From NCBI GenBank assembly GCA_004017275.1, contig SAKE01000012.1, forward strand, positions 62,001-126,000: a stretch of 64,000 nt of DNA, read 5' to 3'. The DNA is from Mesorhizobium sp. (GTDB taxonomy: Bacteria; Pseudomonadota; Alphaproteobacteria; Rhizobiales; Rhizobiaceae). Position 1 is the first letter of the stretch. Each line of letters opens with the position of its first letter. Below, piece by piece: positions 33,648 to 41,396 of this stretch. The translations under genes and the position numbers were made by a program. The notes beneath the pieces were generated by a model. It made no database searches. It was given only the letters and a program-made list of their open reading frames with translations, and was not told where the DNA came from.

Positions 33648-35195
33648 GTGAAAATCGTCCTGATCAATCCACCGCATACCGCCATCGGCAGCCGCGTGCC
33701 GGACGATCATTTGCCGCCGCTCGGCCTCCTGGCGCTGGGCGGCCCGCTGATCGATGCCGGCCATGAGGTGCGGCTCGTCGACGCCGAATTCGGGCCGATG
33801 CCGCTCGAGAGTGTGGTGCGCAACGCGCTCGCCGATCACCCCGACTTCATCCTGATCGGCCATTCCGGCTCGACCTCGGCGCACCCGACCGCCTTGCTGA
33901 TCGCTGAGCAGATCAAGGAGCGCGAGCCGGCGACCATCATCATCTATGGCGGCGTCTTCCCGACCTATCACTGGCGCGATATCCTGGCCGCTACCGATGT
34001 CTTCGACTTCATCGTGCGCGGCGAGGGCGAAGCAACGGTCGTGGCGCTGGTCGAGGCGCTGGAAATGCGCCAGCCGCCGGCGAGCGTGGCTGGCATCGCC
34101 TTTCGCGACGATCTGCACCGACCCTTCGCCACGCAGCCGGCGATGACCATTGCCGACCTCGACGCCTACCGCGTCGGCTGGGAGCTGATCGACCATATCG
34201 ACTACAGCTCCTGGGGCGGCAAGCGTGCTGTGGTCATGCAGTTTTCGCGCGGCTGCCCGCATCTGTGCAACTATTGCGGCCAGCGCGGCTTCTGGACCCG
34301 CTGGCGGCATCGCGATCCGGTGAAATTCGCGCAAGAAATCGCCTGGCTGCATCGCGAGCACGGCGTTGAACTGATCAACCTCGCCGACGAGAATCCGACG
34401 GTTTCGAAGAAGGCCTGGCGCGCCTTTCTCGATGCCCTGATCGCCGAGAACGTGCCGGTGCTGATCGTCGGTTCGACCCGTGCCGACGACATCGTGCGCG
34501 ATGCCGATATCCTGCATCTCTACCGCAAGGCCGGTGTCATCCGCTGGCTGCTGGGTATGGAAAACACCGACGAACAGACGCTTCAATTGATCCGCAAGGG
34601 CGGCAGCACCTCATCCGACCGCGAGGCAATCAGGCTGCTGCGCCTGCACGGCATCCTGTCGATGGCGACCTGGGTCGCCGGCTTCGAAGATGAGGGGTTT
34701 CGTGACCTGTGGCGCGGCTTTCGCCAGTTGATCGCCTATGATCCGGACCAGATCCAGGCGCTCTATGTGACGCCGCATCGCTGGACACCGTTCTTCCGCA
34801 TCGCCCGGGACCGCAAGGTGATCCAAAAGGACGCGCGCCTGTGGGACTACAAGCACCAGGTGCTGCAGATGACGCGGCTGAAACCCTGGATGCTGTTCTT
34901 CAGCGTCAAGCTGATCGAACTGGCGGTGCAGTCGCGGCCGAAGGCGCTGGCCCGCATCCTGTTTCACAGGGATCCCGAACAGCGCCATTCGATGCGCTGG
35001 TATACGCAAATGGGCCGCCGCGTCTGGTTTCGCGAAGTCTGGGGATTTCTGGTCCGCGACGGCAGGGTGAAAGACGGTCCGACGCTCTCCGAATTCTGGG
35101 GTGCGCCGCAGGACGCGGAGGAGGAATCGATGACCGTTCGACGTTCGATGCGCAAGCTGGCACAGCCCGAGATCACGATTTCGGCACGCGGCTGA
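33648..35195 (+). CDS. B12-binding-domain radical SAM protein, BchE-like
   Basis: A 515-residue protein with an N-terminal cobalamin-binding-like domain (1 to about 160, starting IVLINPPHTAIG and containing IIYGGVFPTYHWRDIL). A radical SAM domain carries FSRGCPHLCNYCGQRGFW near residue 202, whose C-x3-C-x2-C binds the 4Fe-4S cluster. The RGFWTRWRHRDP stretch after the cluster closely resembles BchE, the anaerobic Mg-protoporphyrin IX monomethyl ester cyclase. A DUF4070-like C-terminal region follows. No bacteriochlorophyll or photosynthesis gene is in the window, so it is an orphan and its substrate may differ. No canonical DxHxxG cobalamin motif is present, as in many members. Confidence 0.8.
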   Translation: MKIVLINPPHTAIGSRVPDDHLPPLGLLALGGPLIDAGHEVRLVDAEFGPMPLESVVRNALADHPDFILIGHSGSTSAHPTALLIAEQIKEREPATIIIYGGVFPTYHWRDILAATDVFDFIVRGEGEATVVALVEALEMRQPPASVAGIAFRDDLHRPFATQPAMTIADLDAYRVGWELIDHIDYSSWGGKRAVVMQFSRGCPHLCNYCGQRGFWTRWRHRDPVKFAQEIAWLHREHGVELINLADENPTVSKKAWRAFLDALIAENVPVLIVGSTRADDIVRDADILHLYRKAGVIRWLLGMENTDEQTLQLIRKGGSTSSDREAIRLLRLHGILSMATWVAGFEDEGFRDLWRGFRQLIAYDPDQIQALYVTPHRWTPFFRIARDRKVIQKDARLWDYKHQVLQMTRLKPWMLFFSVKLIELAVQSRPKALARILFHRDPEQRHSMRWYTQMGRRVWFREVWGFLVRDGRVKDGPTLSEFWGAPQDAEEESMTVRRSMRKLAQPEITISARG

Positions 35196-35220
35196 TGGCC
35201 TTGGCAATTTCCTAAAGACA

Positions 35221-35254
35221 ATACGCGACGCATGCATTGACATACGTCGCGTAT
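35221..35254. terminator. 10-bp perfect inverted repeat after the BchE-like gene
   Basis: ATACGCGACG (35221-35230) is perfectly complementary to CGTCGCGTAT (35245-35254), with a 14-base loop. It begins 25 bases after the radical SAM stop codon. There is no T run, so it could be a factor-dependent stop or a regulator site; the ATACG half-site recurs at 35268. Confidence 0.45.
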
Positions 35255-35267
35255 CCACCCACATCCA

Positions 35268-35284
35268 ACATACGGGACGTATGT
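35268..35284. promoter_or_regulatory. Operator-like palindrome ACATACG-n3-CGTATGT
   Basis: A perfect 7-base-arm palindrome lies in the 221-base gap before the RidA-family gene. Together with the ATACG repeats at 35221-35254 it gives several CGTAT half-sites at close spacing, as expected of a TetR-like or other dimeric regulator. No regulator gene is adjacent. Confidence 0.5.
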
Positions 35285-35416
35285 GAATGACCGTTCCGGA
35301 TGTTGGAGTGCAGCGATCCAAAAACCTGAACCTTGCGGACGGCTCTCGCCCCCTCGGCGAAGCCACGTCGCGATCGTCGGGAGGTCTGGCCTGCCTTGTC
35401 TAGATGGAGTGAACCA

Positions 35417-35815
35417 ATGACCAAACGCGACGCGATCTTTCCTGCCGGCCGGCAGGCCCTCTACGAGATCAACCGCTATTCGGCGGCTATCCGCTCGGGC
35501 GACTTTCTTTTCGTTTCCGGCCAGGTCGGCAGCCGCGAGGACGGGTCGCCCGAGCCGGTCTTCGAAAAGCAGGTGCAGCTTGCCTTCGACAATCTCGCGG
35601 CGGTGCTGAAGGCCGCCGGCTGCGCGTTCGACGACATCGTCGACGTGACCACGTTCCACACCGATCCGGCCGCGCAGTGGCAGGCGATCGACGCCGTTCG
35701 CCTGAAGGTGTTCGGTGAACCGCCCTACACGAACTGGACTGCGGTGGGCGTGAACTGGCTGGCGGGCTTCGATTTCGAGATAAAGGTCATCGCGCGCCTT
35801 CCTCAGGCCGCCTGA
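35417..35815 (+). CDS. RidA family protein
   Basis: A 132-residue protein of the RidA/YjgF/UK114 family, trimeric enamine/imine deaminases. Visible features are FLFVSGQVGSREDGS near residue 30, FDNLAAVLKAAGCAFDDIVDVTTFHTD, and the late TAVGVNWLAGFDFEIKVIARL. The arginine that binds the substrate carboxylate in archetypal RidA (in an R-x-x-V-x-V-x-x-L context) is not obvious here, so it may belong to an Rid2-Rid7 subgroup. The ATG at 35417 has GGAG 8 bases upstream. It stands alone between the BchE-like gene and argB. Confidence 0.85.
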   Translation: MTKRDAIFPAGRQALYEINRYSAAIRSGDFLFVSGQVGSREDGSPEPVFEKQVQLAFDNLAAVLKAAGCAFDDIVDVTTFHTDPAAQWQAIDAVRLKVFGEPPYTNWTAVGVNWLAGFDFEIKVIARLPQAA

Positions 35816-35852
35816 TCGATCGGCGGCGAGCGGCCAAGCGGCCGTCCGCCGC

Positions 35853-36746
35853 TCAGGGCACGATCAGCGTACCGGCGCCGTGTTCGGTGAACAGTTCCAG
35901 CAGCACCGAATGCGGCGTCTTGCCGTTGAGGATGACGACGCCCTCGACGCCGCGCTCGATCGCTTCGATGCAGGTTTCGACCTTGGGGATCATGCCGCCC
36001 GACACCGTGCCGTCCTTGATCAGTGCCTTGGCTTCCGCGACGGTCAATTCGTCGATCAGCTTCTTGTTCTTGTCGAGCACGCCCGGCACGTCGGTGAGGA
36101 ACAGCAGGCGCGAGGCCTTGCAGGCGCCGGCAATGGCGCCGGCGAATGTGTCGGCGTTGATGTTGTAGGTGTGGCCGTCGCGGCCGGGCGCCACCGGTGC
36201 CAGCACCGGGATCATCTCGGAGCGGGCCAGAAGGTCGAGCAAGGTGCGGTCGACCTCGACCGGCTCGCCGACGAAGCCGAGATCGAGCACGCGCTCGATG
36301 TTGGAGTCCGGATCGATCATGGTCTTGCGCGCTTTTTCGGCAAAGACCATGTTGCCGTCCTTGCCGCACAGGCCGATCGCCCATTCGCCCTCGGCGTTGA
36401 TCAGCGCGACGATCTCCTTGTTGATCGAGCCGGCCAGCACCATTTCGACGATCTCGACCGTCTTCTGGTCGGTGACGCGCAGACCACCTTCGAACTTCGA
36501 TTCAATGCCCATCTTGGCCAGCATGGCACCAATCTGCGGGCCGCCGCCATGGACGACGATCGGGTTGACGCCGGACTGCTTCAACAGCGCGATGTCTCGC
36601 GCGAAGGCCTTGCCGAGCTCGATGTCGCCCATAGCATGGCCGCCATATTTCACCACGACCGTCTTATGTTCGTAGCGCTGCATGTAGGGCAGCGCCCGCG
36701 ACAGCAGGGCGGCCTGCATTTCGGCGGTGGCGGTTATTTCCGTCAT
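35853..36746 (-). CDS. argB: Acetylglutamate kinase
   Basis: A 297-residue amino acid kinase that phosphorylates N-acetylglutamate in arginine synthesis. The start MTEITATAEMQAALLSRALPYMQRYEHKTVVVKYGGHAMGD has the catalytic Lys in VVKYGGHAM near residue 33. The substrate motif NPIVVHGGGPQIG is near residue 62, and the C-terminal KDGTVSGGMIPKVETC holds the second catalytic Lys near residue 220. In many rhizobia argB follows rpmH-rnpA-yidC-engB; here about 8 kb of other genes separates it from engB, so the cluster has been split. Confidence 0.95.
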   Translation of the reverse strand: MTEITATAEMQAALLSRALPYMQRYEHKTVVVKYGGHAMGDIELGKAFARDIALLKQSGVNPIVVHGGGPQIGAMLAKMGIESKFEGGLRVTDQKTVEIVEMVLAGSINKEIVALINAEGEWAIGLCGKDGNMVFAEKARKTMIDPDSNIERVLDLGFVGEPVEVDRTLLDLLARSEMIPVLAPVAPGRDGHTYNINADTFAGAIAGACKASRLLFLTDVPGVLDKNKKLIDELTVAEAKALIKDGTVSGGMIPKVETCIEAIERGVEGVVILNGKTPHSVLLELFTEHGAGTLIVP

Positions 36747-36772
36747 CGGCTTGGTTCCCGGCTTTTGGTTTT

Positions 36773-36821
36773 ATGCATGTCGTTGTCCCAAAACCGCTGG
36801 ACACTTTTGGGCGACATGCAT
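36773..36821. repeat. Palindromic intergenic repeat, ATGCAT family, copy 2
   Basis: ATGCATGTCG at 36773-36782 pairs with CGACATGCAT at 36812-36821, enclosing CCCAAAACCG and CACTTTTGGG. It is the reverse-oriented equivalent of the element at 12615-12662 and lies upstream of argB. Confidence 0.75.
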
Positions 36822-36908
36822 CAGGTAAGGACGGCGGCGTCTTAGCGGGAATTGACGCCGCCCGCAAATGGCTTTGCTGTCATATTCGAGCGCCTCACGA
36901 CCTCGTCA

Positions 36909-38405
36909 TCATGACGGCACCATCAGCGGCGCCCTGCGGCCGCGCCAACCCGAGATCTTCTCCATCTGAGCGGCAAGCGACAGAAGCGTCTCCTCATCGC
37001 CCGGACGGCCCGCTGCCTGGATGCCGAGCGGCAGGCCGGCATCGGTGACATGGACCGGCAGTGCGATCGATGGCTGGCCGCTGACATTCTGGATCGCGGG
37101 CCAGTGGGTGAACCAGAGGCTCTTGTCCATCAGCTGGCCGAAGAATGGCTTCAGCTTCAGCAAGGGCGTCATACGAAGCTTGTCGAGCAGGTTCTCGATG
37201 AGCTCGTCGGCGCCTTTTGGATCCATGGCACCGCAGGCGAGCGGCGGGTGGGCAATGATCGGCATCAGCACGGCATCGTATTGAGCGGTGTCCGCGATCA
37301 ACTGCCGCGAGGCGGCATGCAGCCGCTGCAGGTCGGCATAGGTCTCGCCGGCCGATACCATTTCGCCGAAGCGGGCGAGCACGCGCGTCGTCCGCTCGAT
37401 GTCACCGGTAACGGAACGGCCGACACGCAGCGCTTCCGCACGCATCGTACCGGCGACGGCGGAGGCAACCGTCCGGCAGAAGTCGGCGAAGAAATCGCGC
37501 CCGATAAAGGGCAGATCGATTTCCTCGACCGTGTGGCCGCCCTCCCGAGCAAGCGCCACCGCCGTGTCGAGCGCTTTGAGCGTCTCAGCCGAGATCGGCA
37601 GGCCAAGCGGCGATTTGCGGTACACAGCCAGGCTGAGCTTGCCGGGATCGCGCGCGGCGGCCGCCGTGAACGTGCCTTTCGGCGCCGGTGCGGCATAGGG
37701 GGACAGAGGATCGGGACCGTGGGTGAGGTCGAGCAGCAACGCGCAATCGCGCACCGAACGGGTAAGCGCATGATCGACGACCATGCCGTACCAGCTTTCG
37801 CTCACCAAGGGCGTCAGCGGGGTGCGGCCGCGCGAGGTCTTCAGGCCGACAAGCCCGGTGCAGGCGGCGGGGACGCGGATCGAGCCGCCGCCATCCGAGG
37901 CATGCGCCACCGGCACGACGCCGGCGGCAACCAGTGCCGCCGCACCGCCCGACGAGCCGCCGCTGGTGTGGCCGGTGTTCCAGGGATTGCGGGTGATGCC
38001 GAAGGCCTTGGATTCGGTCATCAGCCGAAGCCCGTGTTCCGGCGACGTCGAGGTGACGATCGGAATGAGCCCGGCGGCGAGAAAACGGTCGGTCAGCACA
38101 GAATTGACGTCGGCCAGCCATGCCGGAATGCGGCTGCCACCATGCGTCGGCACGCCCTTGATGGCGATGCCGAGATCCTTGATGGCGAACGGGACGCCAG
38201 CCAGCGGCAGCGAGCGGTCGACGGTCTTGGCGCGGGTGCGGGCGGCATCATAGAGCGGCTCTGCCGTAGCGTTGATGTCGGGACGGGTGGCCTCGGCGCG
38301 GGCAATCGCGGCTTCGGTCAGCTCGACGGCCGGGACTTCGCCCTTGCGGACCAGATCGGCGAGGCCGATGGCGTCTTCTTCCCAAAGGATTCGTTCAACC
38401 GACAC
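36909..38405 (-). CDS. Amidase (amidase signature family)
   Basis: A 498-residue amidase-signature enzyme. The Ser-cisSer-Lys triad is visible: the Lys in VPFAIKDLGIAIKG near residue 73 and both serines in GHTSGGSSGGAAALVAAG near residue 145, with nucleophile in SIRVPAACTGLVGLK shortly after. Members hydrolyse a wide range of amides (indole acetamide, malonamide, aryl amides). There is no GatB/GatC partner, so it is not the tRNA amidotransferase subunit. It is divergent from the ECF sigma gene. Confidence 0.9.
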   Translation of the reverse strand: MSVERILWEEDAIGLADLVRKGEVPAVELTEAAIARAEATRPDINATAEPLYDAARTRAKTVDRSLPLAGVPFAIKDLGIAIKGVPTHGGSRIPAWLADVNSVLTDRFLAAGLIPIVTSTSPEHGLRLMTESKAFGITRNPWNTGHTSGGSSGGAAALVAAGVVPVAHASDGGGSIRVPAACTGLVGLKTSRGRTPLTPLVSESWYGMVVDHALTRSVRDCALLLDLTHGPDPLSPYAAPAPKGTFTAAAARDPGKLSLAVYRKSPLGLPISAETLKALDTAVALAREGGHTVEEIDLPFIGRDFFADFCRTVASAVAGTMRAEALRVGRSVTGDIERTTRVLARFGEMVSAGETYADLQRLHAASRQLIADTAQYDAVLMPIIAHPPLACGAMDPKGADELIENLLDKLRMTPLLKLKPFFGQLMDKSLWFTHWPAIQNVSGQPSIALPVHVTDAGLPLGIQAAGRPGDEETLLSLAAQMEKISGWRGRRAPLMVPS

Positions 38406-38548
38406 GCGCGCTCCCCCGTCACTGCAGGCAAGCTAGCCAGTGGCGATTTCATTGGCAATCGGCAGGGCTGGCGGCACACAAAAGCTTAGGCGTGCACAAG
38501 GTTATTTCCGCCGTTGCAAATACATTGCAATCGCCTAATTTGCCTGAG

Positions 38549-39088
38549 ATGACGCCGCAGGACATCACCAAGCTGATTGTCCGAACTTCGATGAAGGATC
38601 GGGCTGCGTTCGACCTGCTCTACCGGCAGACCAGCGCGAAACTTTTCGGCGTCTGCCTTCGTGTATTGAACGACCGGGGAGATGCGGAAGAAGCGCTACA
38701 GGAAGTCTTCGTCAAGATATGGACGAAGGCGGATCGTTTTGCCGTCTCCGATCTGAGCCCGATCTCCTGGCTGGTGGCGATAGCGCGCAACCACGCGATC
38801 GATCGCGTCAGGGCGCGACGCAAACCTGCCGCCGATATCGACGCCGCGCTCGACGTGGCCGATCCGGCGCCGGGGCCTGAAGCGATGGTGGTGGCGGGCG
38901 ACGAATCCGAACGCATCCATCATTGTCTCGATGAGCTGGAGAAGGACCGGGCGGCGGCCGTCCGGGGCGCCTATCTCAAGGGCGAAAGCTATGCCGAACT
39001 GGCGGAGCGCCATGGCGTGCCGCTGAACACGATGCGTACCTGGCTGCGCCGCAGCCTGTTGAAACTCAGAGAATGTCTGGAAAGATGA
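38549..39088 (+). CDS. ECF-type RNA polymerase sigma factor
   Basis: A 179-residue sigma-70 family protein. Region 2 is visible as AFDLLYRQTSAKLFGVCLRVLNDRGDAEEALQEVFVKIW (about 15-55) and region 4 as ERHGVPLNTMRTWLRRSLLKLRECL at the C-terminus. It resembles the SigK/RpoE-like group paired with a RskA/ChrR-type anti-sigma. The ATG at 38549 matches the family start MTPQDITKLI; a GTG at 38492 in frame would add 19 residues and cannot be excluded. Its 3' end overlaps the anti-sigma start, giving coupled production. A secreted fasciclin and a Tat-exported MsrB lie downstream, a set often seen with oxidative or envelope-stress sigma factors. Confidence 0.88.
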   Translation: MTPQDITKLIVRTSMKDRAAFDLLYRQTSAKLFGVCLRVLNDRGDAEEALQEVFVKIWTKADRFAVSDLSPISWLVAIARNHAIDRVRARRKPAADIDAALDVADPAPGPEAMVVAGDESERIHHCLDELEKDRAAAVRGAYLKGESYAELAERHGVPLNTMRTWLRRSLLKLRECLER

Positions 39089-39807
39089 CGCTGGCGGAAA
39101 ACACAGGACCGGAACGTGGAGGCGACGACATGCTCGCCGCCGAATACGTTCTCGGCGTGCTTGATGCCGACGAACGCCAGATCGCCTCCCGTCGCATCGA
39201 TGCGGAGAACGACTTCGCCCGCCTTGTCGACGGCTGGGCGGTCAGTTTTTCGCCGCTGGCCGCCGCCTACCCGGAAATCGAGCCGCCGGCTTCGGTGAAG
39301 ACCGCGGTCGATCGCAGGCTGTTTGCGTCCGCCGCTTCCGTGACCGCACCCACCCAACCGCGAGGCCTGTGGTCCAGCCTGGCCTTCTGGCGCGGCCTTG
39401 CCGCGGCGGCGGTTGCGGCACTCGCCATCTACATCGCTGTGCCCATCCTCAACCCTCCGGTCGAGCCGCAGGCACGCCTCGTCGCTTCGCTCGCCGCTGA
39501 GGGCAGCGACGTCAAATATCTCGCCGTCTACGACGCCGCGCATCACGAGGTCGGCCTGTCGCACGTCTCCGGTGAGCGTACTTCCGGCAAGGACTTCGAA
39601 CTGTGGATGATCGAGGGCAAGAACCCGCCGGTCTCGATGGGCGTCATTCCGGCAGGTGCCACGGCGCACATCATCGTCTCGCCGGCGGCCCAGCAGAAGC
39701 TCGCCCAGGGCGCGGTGCTTGCCGTCAGCCTCGAGCCGGCAGGCGGTTCGCCGACGGGCCAGCCAACCGGACCGGTGGTCGCCGCGGGCGATCTGAAGGG
39801 CATCTGA
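39085..39807 (+). CDS. Anti-sigma factor (RskA family, membrane-anchored)
   Basis: A 240-residue protein. An N-terminal cytoplasmic zinc-less anti-sigma domain is suggested by LAAEYVLGVLDADERQIASRRI. One membrane span is near residues 108-128 (GLAAAAVAALAIYIAVPIL). A periplasmic RskA C-terminal domain follows with KDFELWMIEGKNPPVSMGVIPAG. The ATG at 39085 overlaps the sigma stop as ATGA; an in-frame ATG at 39073 is the alternative. It should hold the sigma factor inactive at the membrane until an envelope signal is received. Confidence 0.88.
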   Translation: MTLAENTGPERGGDDMLAAEYVLGVLDADERQIASRRIDAENDFARLVDGWAVSFSPLAAAYPEIEPPASVKTAVDRRLFASAASVTAPTQPRGLWSSLAFWRGLAAAAVAALAIYIAVPILNPPVEPQARLVASLAAEGSDVKYLAVYDAAHHEVGLSHVSGERTSGKDFELWMIEGKNPPVSMGVIPAGATAHIIVSPAAQQKLAQGAVLAVSLEPAGGSPTGQPTGPVVAAGDLKGI

Positions 39808-40028
39808 CCGGCTCTTGGTGCAAAAATCAAAACAGACTACCTGAAGTCTATCCCTCGCTACGCATTTCAAATAACAGCATGTTAGCCGGCAATGGGTTGC
39901 GTCGGAAAATCTCTCCGACCGTGCAAATAAAATAAAAATCACAATATTTCTGAAACTCGCACATTTTTGTTCCGTATCTCCTCGCGTCCCCAAAGATGGG
40001 AAGAGAAAAACCCGAGGAGTTTAACATC

Positions 40029-40586
40029 ATGCGTAGATTCGCCACCCTTTTGCTCGCCGTTACGATCGCCGTTTCCGCGCTTGCCACCGCCGCCTATGCC
40101 GAAAACCCGACGGTCGGCGGCGCCGCCATGTATGCCAACAAGAACATCGTCGAGAACGCCGTGAACTCGAAGGACCACACGACCCTGGTCGCTGCGGTCA
40201 AGGCTGCCGGCCTGGTCGAGACGCTGCAGGGCGCCGGTCCGTTCACCGTGTTCGCGCCGACCAACGAGGCCTTCGCAGCCCTTCCGGCCGGCACGGTCGA
40301 GACGCTGATCAAGCCCGAAAACAAGGACAAGCTCACCAAGATCCTGACCTGTCATGTCATCGGCGCCAAGGCGATGGGAGCGGACGTGGCCGCGATGGCC
40401 AAGGCTGATGGCGGCACCCACAAGGTCAAGACGGTCGGCGGCTGCGAGCTGTCGCTCAAGGCCGATGGCGGCAAGGTCACCGTCACCGACGAGAATGGCA
40501 ATGTCGCCAATGTGACGATCGCCGATGTCGAGCAGTCCAACGGCGTTATTCACGTCATCGACAAGGTTCTTTTGCCGAAGATGTAA
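40029..40586 (+). CDS. Secreted fasciclin (FAS1) domain protein
   Basis: A 185-residue exported protein. A Sec signal peptide (MRRFATLLLAVTIAVSALATAAYA, about 24 residues) is followed by one FAS1 domain. The two family-conserved regions are FTVFAPTNEAFAALPAGTVETL near residue 77 and the C-terminal NGVIHVIDKVLLP. The ATG at 40029 has GAGGAG 10 bases upstream. Single-FAS1 secreted proteins in rhizobia have been tied to adhesion, symbiosis and stress-responsive sigma control. Its position after an ECF sigma/anti-sigma pair suggests it belongs to that regulon, but 221 bases separate it from the anti-sigma gene. Confidence 0.9.
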   Translation: MRRFATLLLAVTIAVSALATAAYAENPTVGGAAMYANKNIVENAVNSKDHTTLVAAVKAAGLVETLQGAGPFTVFAPTNEAFAALPAGTVETLIKPENKDKLTKILTCHVIGAKAMGADVAAMAKADGGTHKVKTVGGCELSLKADGGKVTVTDENGNVANVTIADVEQSNGVIHVIDKVLLPKM

Positions 40587-40817
40587 CTTCTTTTGCTCAA
40601 GATGTAACAGGGGGCTTGCTGCCGGCGAACTGGCAGCAAGGACCCTCCGCCGATTGCATGATCCCGCTCCCGTGATCCGCAATTGACCCGCGCACTCCGC
40701 GTCGTCCACGTTCAGATGTGGGACGGCGCGGAGTGTTCGTTCGAGGGCCGCCGTCACCGGCTTTTGATTTCCGCGCGGCGGCATAGTTTGGCAAAGAGAC
40801 AACAGGAGGAATTGGTC

Positions 40818-41321
40818 ATGAACCGTCGCGACTTTCTTTTGAGCGGTGCCGCCGCCATCGGCGTCGTCGGGGCCGCGGCAACGATGCTGCGCATGGGCGA
40901 TCCGCAAGCCGCGCGGGCGGCCGAGACGTTCGAAGTCACCAAGACTGACGCCGAGTGGAAAGCCATCCTGTCGCCGGCTGCGTTTGACGTGCTGCGCAAG
41001 GAAGGCACGGAATATCCCGGCACCAGCCCGCTGCTCAACGAACACCGCAAGGGCACCTTTGCCTGTGCCGGCTGCGACCTGCCGGTCTATTCGTCGGAGA
41101 CGAAGTTCGATTCCGGCACCGGCTGGCCGAGCTTCTGGCAGGAGATCCCCAAGGCGATCGGCACGACCGTGGACCGCTCGCTCGGCATGACGCGCACAGA
41201 GGCGCATTGTCGCCGGTGCGGCGGCCATCTCGGCCATGTCTTCGACGACGGTCCGGCGCCGACCGGCCTGCGCCACTGCATCAACGGCGTCGCGCTGACC
41301 TTCAAGCCCGCCACAGCCTAG
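40818..41321 (+). CDS. msrB: Tat-exported peptide-methionine (R)-S-oxide reductase MsrB
   Basis: A 167-residue MsrB with a Tat signal (MNRRDFLLSGAAAIGVVGAA; R-R-D-F-L matches the consensus). The zinc ligands are in FACAGCDLPVYSS and CRRCGGHLGHVF, and the substrate pocket is FDSGTGWPSFWQ. The catalytic Cys is in LRHCINGVAL near the end, where most MsrB proteins have RYCINSA/S. Preceded by AGGAGGA. A periplasmic MsrB fits repair of oxidised envelope proteins and the neighbouring ECF sigma system. Electron supply across the membrane is not evident from neighbours. Confidence 0.92.
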   Translation: MNRRDFLLSGAAAIGVVGAAATMLRMGDPQAARAAETFEVTKTDAEWKAILSPAAFDVLRKEGTEYPGTSPLLNEHRKGTFACAGCDLPVYSSETKFDSGTGWPSFWQEIPKAIGTTVDRSLGMTRTEAHCRRCGGHLGHVFDDGPAPTGLRHCINGVALTFKPATA

Positions 41322-41347
41322 CGAGTAGCGAGATCGCTCGCCTCAAC

Positions 41348-41396
41348 CATTCACTATTCGCTATTCACTATTCACTATTCACTATTCACTATTCAA
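41348..41396. repeat. Seven-copy heptanucleotide tandem repeat (TATTCAC)
   Basis: Seven adjacent 7-base units, four exactly TATTCAC and three with one or two changes (CATTCAC, TATTCGC, TATTCAA). It fills most of the gap between the msrB stop and the stop of the convergent efflux gene. A tract of this kind is prone to slippage but lies outside coding sequence. Confidence 0.8.

Noticed and set aside
33648..35195. Evidence for a photosynthesis gene cluster
   Set aside because: Only the BchE-like gene is present; all neighbours are unrelated, so no pathway is claimed.
37050..38489. 479-codon rightward frame opposite the amidase gene
   Set aside because: The opposite strand has a full amidase with an intact catalytic triad; the antisense product is arginine-rich and unrelated to any family.
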